Source of the DNA: Silurus meridionalis
Lineage: Eukaryota; Chordata; Actinopteri; Siluriformes; Siluridae
Direction: 5' to 3'
Assembly (NCBI RefSeq): GCF_014805685.1
Contig: NC_060898.1
Coordinates: 10,569,501 to 10,633,500 of the forward strand
Length of the DNA: 64,000 nt
Each line of letters opens with the position of its first letter. Position 1 is the stretch's first letter. The notes beneath the pieces are model-generated. The model did no database searches and was not told the origin of the DNA. It saw nothing but the letters and a program-made list of their open reading frames with translations. This document shows positions 51,001 through 63,500 of this stretch, one piece after another. The translations under genes were made by a program, and so were the position numbers.

Positions 51001-54000
51001 CCAAACACCAATGCAAAAAACTAAATATATTGGCAGAGAAGTATAAATCAGTTCTAACCCTCAAATGTTTTGATTGCATTGTTTCTCAATTACGCTCATC
51101 TCTGGGTTATTTGGAATGGTATGCCAATTCTTTTGTTTTTGCTCTAGACAGAAGACAGTTGGTTTTTAGATCAAAAGACTAACATGAAACCAATATTTTT
51201 TCTTTTTTATAGTTTAGCTTTTATTTTACAGTGAGATATGTTAAGCAACATAAAACAGAGCCTATAGTCTTGGCTTACCCAATTTTAAGGTGAAGAAAAT
51301 GACAGGAAACAAATAAGTCTGGCTGTAAATTCAAGTAACACCTTGATTGCATATCCCTTGATAGAACTTACTGCATCAAGCTAGCGACTCAGTGACAACA
51401 CCAAATAAATGGTTCTGTTAAAGGTTTTTGCAGCGATCCATTTTCTTTTTGTTTGTTGATGGTTTTGGTGGGGTTTTTTTTCCCCTTTAGCCTCTTGCAT
51501 TTTCATTTATGGCATTTTGCAGACCGCCATATCCAGAGTGACTTACATTTATTTCATTGATACAACTGAGCAGCTATGGAGTTAAGGGCTTTGCTCAGGG
51601 GCCTAAGAGTGGCAGCTTGTTGTGGCTGGGATTTGAACTCATTACCTTCAGATCCAAAGTCCAATGCGTTAACCACTAAGCTACCACCTACCCTAATTTC
51701 ATTAATTCTCGTTAATGTCTGGTAATTGAAATGGCCATTATGCTATATGGCGAATTTCTCAGTAAATTGACAGACAAAATCTTCAGTAAACACCTGAATT
51801 TATTCCACTGCTACCATCATGTGCTCAATCATCACTACCACTACTCATCAGTACTTTATCTCAAATCCAAATATCTTCACTCTGCACTCTAATTTGGCCT
51901 TGTTGTTACACTTGTTATGCTCACTTTAGTCTGAGATTCAAAATTTGAAAGACATTTTTATTATGAACATTTAAAAAAAAGAAAAAATTAAATGTGATTA
52001 AACTTAGAGTATTTGTTGTGTAAGACTGTGACCCTCTAGTGGACTATTTTTGTGCATTCAGCAATAAATGACGGTGAAATAATTTTATAATAATCTATTA
52101 TGTTTTCTTGTATTGAAACAGTGCCATGTTGGGATAGAGATCAGCAACATGAAGTGTTCCTAGTGTAATGTTTCCATGGAGCAACAATAAACAACCACTA
52201 AATATGCAGTCCATTAATAATTTACTGTCTGAAAATAGGTCAGTGACAGACCGTAACCTGAAGATTTGGAAGCTACACCAAATTTATTGTGTATTAATAT
52301 TTGCTAACTTCATTAACATCAACAGGGACACTGTCTTCTATTTTTCACAGAAGTACTCCGTTATATTAACTTGCCTTACAAACCTTGGTTTTACCAATTT
52401 AATCAGAATTGTCAAAGTAGTTGCTGCTCAAAGTTTATTTAGTACAGTCTGAGCAGAGTGTTTTTGTTTTACAGACTTCTGGTGATTCAGCAAGTCAGAA
52501 ACAAATTTGGACCTGATCTCATCAAGTTAATGAATAGGAGAGCTCAAAAAGCTTAATACTGTGATTGAACTATGTTGATTTGGTTGGAGATTTGTGTTAA
52601 TGCTTTTGTTAGTATAAATGCTAGGGGTGTAAGAAAATGTGTAGTGTAAATTCTCAAAAACACAATTCTGATTTAAAAAATAATCGTACAAGATTCATGA
52701 CAGTTGTTTAGTTTTGAGTTTATAGATAGATAGCAATTGCTTAAAGAACAGCAATATATACACAAAACCTAAAATTAGTGTAGGCTGCGAGAGTGCATGA
52801 CAGGCCTGTCTTTCCTTGCCTGATTGCATTCTCTTCCTTTATAGAAGAAATAATAGTCTTACTTACCCTTTATTTTCTTGTCTCCTGAGATTTGTAGCTT
52901 TAGATGTAAAACACTAGTTTATGCTCAGATCATGCTTCTGCTACTAACCTAATAGTAATACTACTAATATAATTCAATAATTATCATCAGTCCCACTTTA
53001 TATTAGGTGTATTTAATGACTGTGTGCCTATGTTTTCAAAAATAATAATAAAAAATGACCATGTTAAGTACAGTTATACTAATTGTTTTCATGTATTGCA
53101 ATACACTTGATGCCACTGAGGTGTGATGCGGATAAGGCTGGCACAGGTTTCATGATATGGGTAGGTTTAAAAGGTTAGGGTGAGCAGTGTCCTTTTAGAT
53201 GTAATGCAGATCCCACTGTGTTCTGGTAAAATTTTTGTTGCTAAGGTCTGAATATGGCGGTTTGTTCTAGGGCTGAAACGATTCTTTGAGTAACTCGAGT
53301 AATTTGAATACAAAATGCATCAAGGCAAAAAGAAAACATGGAGGCAAACGAATTATTTTCTTAGTCCATTTAACTACACACACAACACTATGGAAGCCCG
53401 TTTCCGCCACATTACACAAAATATTTGCCTAATTCCGACAATTTCTCGCAATTCTTGCTTTTTTCTTGCAATTCTGAGAACTTTTCTCGCAATTCTGACT
53501 TTTTTTTAGCCAGTCAGGCAGCATCAACCCTCTGTATTGCCAGAAAGATTTACACATTGAAAATCGCATGGTATCAAACTAAGCCTCCGATCCCCGGAGA
53601 GATCTCTTTAGACCGACAACATGGTTTCCGGTGGATGCACCAGAAATGTTGGATGTTTGCGAGAAATAAAGTCGTAATTGTGAGGAAAGAAACTCGGAAT
53701 TAGGCTAACTTTTTTAATGTGTCAGAAACAGGCTTCGATACAACACAGAAGGCACTGCAAAATGAACAATAAATTACCAGGGAGAAAACAGAGGGGTGAG
53801 GAGAAGATTCATTCCAATTAATTCGACAAAAAGTTTGAGATCTTTTCAAACTAAAACAAAGAATGTTGGCAGCACTTTGAATATAATACAGAATTGCCTC
53901 ATCTTATAGCTCACATTTATGTGAAAGCATGACCAAAGAATTGTAATGATACTGTGAAAATATGTCACAATTCACATTTCTGTAGTTTTAGGTCTCTGAT

Positions 54001-57000
54001 CAACTCCATTATTAGTGATCAGTTGCTGGTTGGACATTAAAACTTATTTTCACTATTTCTCCTTTTCAAATTCAGTTTACAATGTGTTCAGATTCAGTTT
54101 AAAATGTTTCTTTTTTACACATTTTGGCTTGCCGGCACTCTGCAAGCATATCTAGACATAGATGTCTACACTTCTGGTCAAATGTTCGAGAACACCTTAA
54201 TTTGAACTTTTGGTTCACAATTTAATGTTTCATAGTAATTAAATTACTTTGACTTATTTCATTGCTAGTATCCGGTGGGTTGCTAATGCCAAGAAACATT
54301 TGCAATGTCCCGTACCTTGTTGGCTCTTTCAAACAAAGACTCTAACTAAACTATGAAAACTTATTTTAATTTACAGCAGAACAGGTTTTGTATAATTTAC
54401 CTTTATATGCATGAACAGGTTTGATGATGATGATTTTATAATCTGCTAGTTCAGCAGATTACACTGCATAATAATCTTTGCATAAACTTAATTTCCTTAA
54501 AGTTCAATTTGTACACAATGTAGTGAAGTACAATACTTCAGACAAAACAACTTAAGTAAAAGTAAAATTAGAGATTTTTAAAACTACTCAGAATTAGAAG
54601 TACACAAAAAAAATGATTCAAATACAGTAATGCAAGTAAATGTCATGTGCTACTTTCCACCTCTGGGGTTTATGTAGGGTGTAGTAAGATTATGGGAATG
54701 ACATCACTCACTGTCATATAGAGATTCCTATATATTCTTTCCGCCAGAGATCTGACCACATGTCTGGTGTATCTTCATCTATTTACATGCTTGTGCTCCT
54801 AAAAGTAAGGTTGACTAAAATTCTTGCTTATGGCAGACACAATGAACAATGATTTGTAAAAAAATTAAATCTCAGTTTACATGTATTTATACTATTAGTT
54901 TGTCAGATATAAATATATACCTCTAGTATTAATATAAAACCTACAATTAATTAAGTTTCCTTATGTGTCTCATGTTTCTCACACTTTACACACTGTCATA
55001 TGATCTCTATTGTATATTGTATCTCTTCTTACAATCCTGATAGAATCCAGGGTGCAGCTTTATAAGAGCTGTAAATAATGGCCTATTTATTCCTTAAAGG
55101 CTGTACACTGTACTGTCGCATCTTCTAGAGTACATCCAGTAAAGACGGAAGTTCAAATCAAGTCTAAAACCATTCTGAAAACCATTCAAAACAATAAAAC
55201 CTAAACATTTAAAACCTAAAACCAATAATTCACTTGGTTTATAATAAATCAGTTTCATTGTTATATTATTGTACATTATGATGTTCTGTGCTACACCAAG
55301 TAATTTATATCTCAAGTTTGTAAGTTCCGGTTTGGTTAATGCAACAATGTCAGTATGAAGACTTCACCATATGCATCTCTAAGTGTTCTCACATGACGAC
55401 CTTACATGCTAAATGCATTCACTGAAGCAAAAATCAGTTTTTAAAGTATTTTCCTGACTAAGTATTATAGGCAAATAAGTTTTTAATGTTACAGGAAATA
55501 TGGGATATATATTTACAATATGAGGACACATATACACGGTAATATACAAATGTATTCAGGTATGTAGCAGATAATCTAGGATATTCTGTGAATTTACAAT
55601 AATAATTATATGGAAATTATACTGAAGGCACATGGTGGAATGCAAAATCAGTAAAAACAAAGTGAGCTATCAGTGTAGTAGAGTTCTTGTATATAGAATT
55701 TTATTCTCTATTTTTTTATTTATACAGAAAGTCCCTGACTCTCGATGAAGATGTGTTCCGATGACCCCATCGTAGCTTAAAAATATTGTAAGTTGAGATA
55801 TGGCCAGTGGCGGGAGGTCAGGGCCAGCAAAGCCTTCTCTGCTGGCCTAAACACTCCTGTAAACACAGAAGCACTGACCTACATTTACAACCTAAATTCT
55901 AATATTTGTTCTATGAAATTGAATTAATTTATTGCCAACAGTTTATTCTCTTCATTTCATAGCGTTTCTCTTGGCTGCACTGCTTCCAGTATATGTGGCG
56001 TTATATTTTTTTGTCCTATCAGATTTCAGCCTCTATGTGCTGCTATGTCAATCTAATCTGCCCAGGGCCTGCAAAGTCTGTTCTGCAGGCCTTTTTTTTT
56101 TTTACCATAGTCTTCTTAGCAAATAGCTCTGTTTCTTTAACCAATCAGATTTCATATTCGCCTCACAGGGCAGCTAGGAAACTGTTACAGCCAAGTTTGA
56201 CTGGCAAAACATGTCTGTAAAGATCTGCACACATAAATACATCTAAGTTAGACTTTTTTATGCCTACAGAGGAAGAGAGATTGATTTGGTCTAGGACATA
56301 CTTAAAGATACCTTTTGAAGAAAAGCTAGACGGCTAGGAGAGGTCGGCCAACCCTTGAAGCTAGCTAGCTTGTCTCAGCCCCAGAAAGGGTTTGTTTGCC
56401 GCTTTCAGACCAGTAAATACAAGCGGTACCACTGGCTTATAGCCTCTGAGGAGTGGTGCAAATTATGAGTATGCATCTCTGGTGAGTAGGTTGTATTTTA
56501 TTTACATTTGAATGTTTTTGTCATGTTATTAGACAAATATTTATTCTGATATGCTCCAGATGATGTAGGTGCACAGTTGCGGTGGTAGTGTAGAGGTTTG
56601 GAGTCTTAACTATGTTTCTTGCTTTAGTAAAATGTTATTCACCCACCATATGTGAAATGCCTCTTTTTGAAATCCCTGCTGTTATATTGTATTTTTGTAC
56701 AGTATTGATGGTTTCTATAACTGCGACTTGATAGTGGTGGATTAAGTCGGGTAAGTCCGACTGAAGGTCCAGGTACCAAGTGCACGGCCCGCCACTGGAT
56801 ATGGCCAAGCCTACCCAGGAATCTTAAAGAATGGTTATCAGTACGAGGTAGCATACTGTAATTAGTTAATAATTTAACTATTTTAACGATATTGCTAGAC
56901 TGTCATAAAAGCGGAGACGGTTTCGATTTCGCCCATGCGCAAAACAACGCATTGCAAATCGTATTTCGGCGCACTACAAATCAAATTTTAGCCACAGTTA

Positions 57001-57160
57001 CACTGCGCTAACTCACTTAGGGCTTTTTCTCACATGCATATCCAGACCATTTTCCTAAATTTTTTTTGCTTTTATTCCCATTCTATTAAGACAGATTGCC
57101 TTCTGGCTGCCTCATCATTTTAATCTTGGCGCTCCACACAGGTTTCTGAAGCTCCAGGTA

Positions 57161-57217
<57 letters not shown>

Positions 57218-57533
57218 ACTTTGTAATAATTGTGGGAGGTGTAGGGAAGCAAAAAGGAGTCACTCCATTCTTTTAAGTGTGCCATATAGTATTCTTTGTA
57301 GACCTCTGATATGTAGTGAGTACCTAAGCAAGTCTGCCTACCACTGCCAGGAAAAAAATAAATAAACCGCCAAGCACACCAGGTTGATGGAACAAACAGG
57401 CAGCGTATATAAAGGGTGGCACAATGTCCCTACACCTGTCTCTGTCCTTTTCTCTAACGTAATGAAGAAAATTCTCTCTCTTGCTTTTGTCTCCCTGCAA
57501 ATTGAATATTCTAGTACTGTGCACAGTACACAG

Positions 57534-57598
<65 letters not shown>

Positions 57599-60500
57599 CT
57601 ACTGGAGCTGCCTGCTTTCATAAACCACCGTCATTTATTATTCAGTTTACTGTGATTTCCCTTATAATCTAGGGCCTGCTTTGCTGCACTCAGTGCTCAC
57701 TTCATTCTGTTGAAGTGAGAACTGTTTTCTCTGTTATGCTAATAAAATGCCATCGAATACCCTAAACTCTGTAGTCTCACAAAAAGCTTGTTTGTGTTCA
57801 GGCTGGGTCCAGCATGCTTTTATCCAACCTGTTTAGAATGCACAGTGGCTGCATAATATTTTGTAGACTGAGCAGACTTGAATTTTTGTCAAAATAATGA
57901 GAGCAGGTAGGCCAAAGAATATAAGAAGCAGAAGAAAACTAAATGCAGTGAATTCAGTGTATTGTAAGTACTACATTTCTTGGAATCTGTTTGGCCAGCA
58001 ATTACAGCAGTTTATGTCTTTGTGGTTTAGACCTCTTTAAAGAAGGAAAATGATGGTGCATGCTGCTTTGCAAGCAGTGCTAAACTAGCATAGGCCTGCA
58101 TGTTTTATTGACACCAACACTAGCACAGAAGCACTTTTTGATGCTGTTTTGAGATATTTTATGTTTAATAATTCATAGAATAAGGCTAGTTAGAGAGCTA
58201 TCATAATCCCCCACCAAAAAACACGTGCTCCTCTTAGCCACACCCCTCTTAGACGATTGATTAGATTTAGGTCGGCTCATCTAAGGCTTCTTTGCTCTCA
58301 AGGCTTTGTTGCCAGCTGTGATTACAAAGCCATCAGAAAAATTAGTATCGTTCTGCACAATCATATTTGATTTTAAATAAAGTGTAAAGAAGGTGTTTTG
58401 GGATTTCTGTGAGTTTCTATGGAATGTTAACTTGACAACAAGAAAACAAAACAAGGGCCCTGCTTCAGTTGCTGTGAAATCAAATTGCATTAAATTATGT
58501 CCTTAAACTAGCAATGTGGCTTGGTCTTTAGTATTAATCAATCAGGGACAGCATGGATTTTACATTTTCTAAAAGGTGGTGATGGAAAGTTATGCATCTC
58601 TAAAACACCATTCAATGTTGTAAGCAAATAACAGAATGCACCAAAACTGGCAGGTTTTCTGTACATGAGAAGAACAAAATTAAAGCCAAAAATAGGAGAG
58701 ATATCCATGGTTATGACAATATAAATATTAATTGCAAAGATGCACATGCAGTTAGAGCCCAAATATGCTCTGAGTACAAACTTGCTGCATTTTACCATTG
58801 AACAGAATGTGATTTGAACCTTGACAGATCATGTCCACGTGTGCCATTTTGGTTCCCATCCCTGTAGTTTTTAATGCTATTTTTGAAGGTGTTTACAAAA
58901 TTTGCATTTTCCTTATTCCCAGTAGAAGCTACATTGTTGGGGAAAATGCCTTCCATGTTCCAATGATTGTAACCCCTGGTTCATCAGACATGGTACACTA
59001 TGCAATTTATTTAAGCCTGTAAGTTTGTTGATGCATGGTGATACACCAGGAGTTCTCAGATTTCTTGCCGCCTAAATCTACCTCAAATCCACCATTGTCA
59101 AATCAGATAATAATATTCAAATAATTTGCCCCAGTTAATTGATTATTGAAATAACTGTTAGTTTTAGCCCTAGTGCCTTATGATAAGACCTTAACATAAA
59201 AAAAAAAAAAAGAAATTCACAAACTCCACCTTGAGAACCTTTGATGTAGAGGGTTGTGTAAATAATTGTGGTGTCTGGTGTTTCTGAGGTTTAGGTATTT
59301 TCATAAATGCAACTTTACCTGTGTGTGTTGAATGATGGTGTATTTCTTCCCTGTGTGTCTTGTCTTGAGGCAGGACATATAAAGCACGAATGGTGCAGGG
59401 TGAAGCAGCTTCATCCAAAAGCATTGTGCTAAGCTTGTGCGTGTTTGCATTTTTGTGTTTAAGTATTTAAGATATGTAGGTTGCCATGCTTAGAACACAG
59501 AGAGAAATTCTGAAATACATTAAAATAAATGCGTTCTCGCTCTTCTTGCTCTCTCATAATTCTCTTCATGCCATTTATATTGTTACAGTTGTATAGCTCC
59601 CATCACCACTGACATCAGCAGTGTCTCTTTCTGAGCTATAAATGCTGTGCAGGGCAGCCCAGATTTTCTCCCTTGGGAACCAGACATTGTATGCATAACC
59701 TAATGTTCCATGTCAGTCAATTCACAATGGTCTAATATGGGTATAACATATTCACAGCTGTAGCTAAAGAAAATAATGCAGCCAGCTGTGCTCCTTTAAA
59801 TCAAGCAGAGCAGGATTTATAAAGAGCAACTTAAACTGCAGTAAGCTTTTTTTTGTGAGCATACCCTTAGGTACACAATCCTGGTGCAAAAGTTAGTGCA
59901 TCCTGTGAGCATAGATCCACATGGAGATCTCTCACATGCTTTGGTGAGACTTTATCTGGATGGCATTTAGTGATTGGCTGAAGGATCCACTAGGAGACAT
60001 TGGGTCATCCAGTTAAATTGCTCTGTGTCTGTGTGGCATCTCGGAAAGTGTAATCCACAAATACCAAACCTCTATGAAGTCTGGAAACATTGGCACAATA
60101 TGCCTAATATGCCGAACAAGCCATATATCGTAGGACAGAGATGAGTACTTGTCTTCTTTAAAGCAAAAGTTAGGCTGGATTAGGGCTGAAATGATTCCTC
60201 GAGTAATTAAATGAGATATACCTTTATTCGTCCCATGGTGGGGAAATTTCTTTGTTACAGCAGCAAAGGAAAGAAATAAAAATAAATGCAAATATATAAA
60301 AGAAATATACACATACTACAATATATAATATATAGTAGGGGTGGAGGTCAGGGCTCTTTTTATATAAAAAAAAGTATAATTAGAATACAAAAAATGATTT
60401 GCCTAGATGCGTTGTTAAGATCATTTAACTACACACGAAGCACTGCGTACCCCCACGGACGATGATTACTGACGCATCTCACGCTAAAGTCTGGAGCACT

Positions 60501-63500
60501 CTGGACAGGTAAACACAGAAGACGCTGGCAAGGCATTACAGGATTGCCAAGATTGGTGTGGAAGACCTCAGATGGTCTAAAAAGAGCCCTGACCTCCACC
60601 CCTACTATATATTATATTTTTATATTTTGTGATCACAACACAACACTAATTATGGAATGGCTGGTGTTAGTCTGGGTCCTCTCAGCAAGACTCAGTATTC
60701 TAACAACCAGAATTGTAAATTACGATAATTTCTACAACATATACAGTACATTGCAATAGGTGTTGGAATCATATTTATATGATTAGAATAATTATTTAGA
60801 TTATTTATTTAAATCTCATGGTTGAAGGATTCTTCCAATCCCCAAATATAAATTATGAGCTTAATTTTTACACAATTGGTTTAACTGATTTTAAATTATA
60901 CGTTTTATGTTTTCTTATTGTCTCCATCTCCCAGTACTAATGTGGTGATGAACTATTCAGAGATAGAGTCTAAGGTTCGAGAAGCCACCAATGATGACCC
61001 TTGGGGCCCCTCTGGTCAGCTTATGGGCGAAATAGCCAAGTAAGTGCTGGCTGGAAAGTTACACATTTTGCACATTTAATGACTCAGTCTTGGCCTTGCA
61101 AAGTGTGATCTTTTTGGATTATTGAACAGATCTGACATCATTGTCTTTGCATATTGCATATTTGTTTTGTCTGTATTTGCAAAACATATTTCAGAATTTG
61201 ATAGTGTGTCTCATTTAAAGACTTGTAAGCTCATGAGCTTTGTGCAAAAGATCAGCATAGAATTACATTTTAGTGATGATAAAGATTATTCTGAATCAAA
61301 TGTATATGGTAAAGTTGGCTTATCTCTGCCCATTTCTTAATATCATTCAGATCTACCTTTATGTATGAGCAATTCCCTGAGGTGATGAACATGCTGTGGA
61401 CCAGAATGCTGAAAGACAACAAAAAGAACTGGAGAAGAGTTTACAAGGTATATTGTCCTTTTCATCTATCTTTTAAACATTGACTGCAGCCCAGTGTGTA
61501 CAACAATAGCTGTAGTCCCAGAGTTACAATGGTTCGAAGTAAGATTTTACAATTTGATAATAACAATAGTGAGACAATAAAATTGCAATTAAAAACATTT
61601 TAATATGCGATACGGTACATTGGGATGCTTCCAGGTACAGCAGGCAACAAATTTCAGTTGCCTTGGTGTTATATTTTTTTGTGTTTCTGGTGTTTTAAAG
61701 CTCAATATTAGCCCTTGTCTCTCTGCTTTTTACCGGCGTCTCTGGACACTGAAACCATAGCACTGATTAGTCTCATCACTTCCTACTGCTTGGTTTAGTC
61801 CAGCTCCAAAAGTTTATAAAGTATGGTGATGCAAATTGCTCTGTTTTGTTAAATTATGTACTTTAATTCGATAATTATTGAAAAATTACAGTACACTACC
61901 TAATACTTATCACCTTTTTTTATGACTCCTGTGTAGGCTAGGCCATGTCAGGGACTACCTGTATTATAAACTTTACTCTTCCCTCTGATTGTAGAAGAAC
62001 CACAGTTAGTTAGTATGACCAAGTAGTTCTGTGAATGTTTTGCTTTTATAGCAATATTCATCTCAAATGTATGCAATTTAGAAGGTTATTGCTGATTCAC
62101 ACCTTCCTTAATTTGTTCTTCTGGCCTTTAGGCCTTACTACTACTAGCGTACCTCATTAGAAATGGATCAGAACGAGTGGTTACGAGTGCCAGAGAACAC
62201 ATCTATGACCTGCGCTCTCTGGAAAATTATCATTTTCTAGGTAAGTTGAGTTTTAGAATGGTTTTGTGTTGTCTGGTCAATACAACTTTGAATACTGACA
62301 GAATAATTGCAGTCCTGTCCCTGATTGGGAGCTAAATTAGTTGTGTTCAATGGGTGAAATGAATAGCATATACTGTGCACTCTCTCCCCTGTCAGTAATT
62401 TCAGCACTAGCCACTTTGCTCATGTATGTAACCATCAACTGCCTCACTTAAATTTTTCATTAGGTCTGTATTTTCAGAAGGAAACTATATGGAGTAAATT
62501 TATGTAGCTAGAAAGATTACATTTTGCAAGACCCTTTGTTAGGTTTACCTAGATCACCTATTTTTCAGTTTTGAGAATGCTGTTTTCTTTCTTGTTATCT
62601 AGATGAAAATGGGAAAGATCAAGGTATCAATGTACGGCAGAAGGTTAAAGAAATGGTGGAGTTTGTCCAGGATGATGATAGGTTACGGGAGGAAAGGAAA
62701 AAAGCTAAGAAGAACAAAGACAAATACATTGGAGTCTCATCAGATGGCATGGGAGGCTTCAAACAAAGTAACTGTAAGTAATGAGAAGTGAATGTTGTGC
62801 CATATTTTCATATGATTTGCACAACTGTGAATATTTGTTTCCTTTTATGGGCCAGTATTGTAGGAGTTCCCTGTGGATATGTATCAAGTCCCCTAAGGGC
62901 ATTAGCGATTTTCATCCCCAACATTCCTGTCCTGACAGAACTAAAATTATTTGAACATCAAAAGGTTCAGTTCATTAGTCATGATTCTGTATATCATGTT
63001 TCATGTGACTCTGTGCATAACGGTTTGTGATCATGTTGCTGTAGAAACATCTTGTTTTTGTATTTGAAAAACACACGGTTCTTGGATCTGACTAATCAAA
63101 TGATGATTCTGTGTCCTCATAATGTCATTAGCATTGAAAGGTTTACAATGCAAATGCGAGTTTTTCCACTTTGATTACTGACATCTTTGATTTGATGCAA
63201 TCATTTCTCACATTAGTCAAACTGTATTCATGATTTGTGACTTAATGATGCCATATCAGAATTAGTTTTAGTCTCACAGGAACAAACTGCTTCTGACAGA
63301 ATTGGGGTTTATTTTGAGTAGTCTCGGGTATCTCAATGCAATATGCTTTTACCCAAAGTTATTTTATGCATACAGTATTTGTATTTATTACGGCAAAGTT
63401 TTGTTTATGTTTCGGAATTTAAAATGGCCTAATGAGGTTGCTGAGTGACATTTAACAATTCTTTAATAGCCCCAGTCTTTGTCTTATTTGGGACCAAACA

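Larger units (their letters stand above)
47650..60934 (+). other. clint1 intron 1 (13.3 kb)
   Basis: Runs from donor GTGAGT to acceptor CTCCATCTCCCAG. It contains a Tc1 remnant, family X copy d, a SINE, several hAT pieces, a nested Tigger/hAT insertion, microsatellites and the inverted repeat near 60.3-60.6 kb, listed separately. Stretches between them (about 50017-51490, 51701-53264, 53706-54500, 56859-59080) show no gene or recognisable repeat. Confidence 0.9.

Noticed and set aside
51630..51700. tRNA gene on the minus strand
   Set aside because: A-box and B-box motifs are present but a full cloverleaf is not, and the sequence continues into a SINE body and tail.
53268..59174. A single 5.9 kb autonomous hAT element between the TAGGGCTGAAAC and GTTTTAGCCCTA termini
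   Set aside because: The flanks do not form an 8-bp duplication, no transposase lies between them, and unrelated repeats fill the interval.
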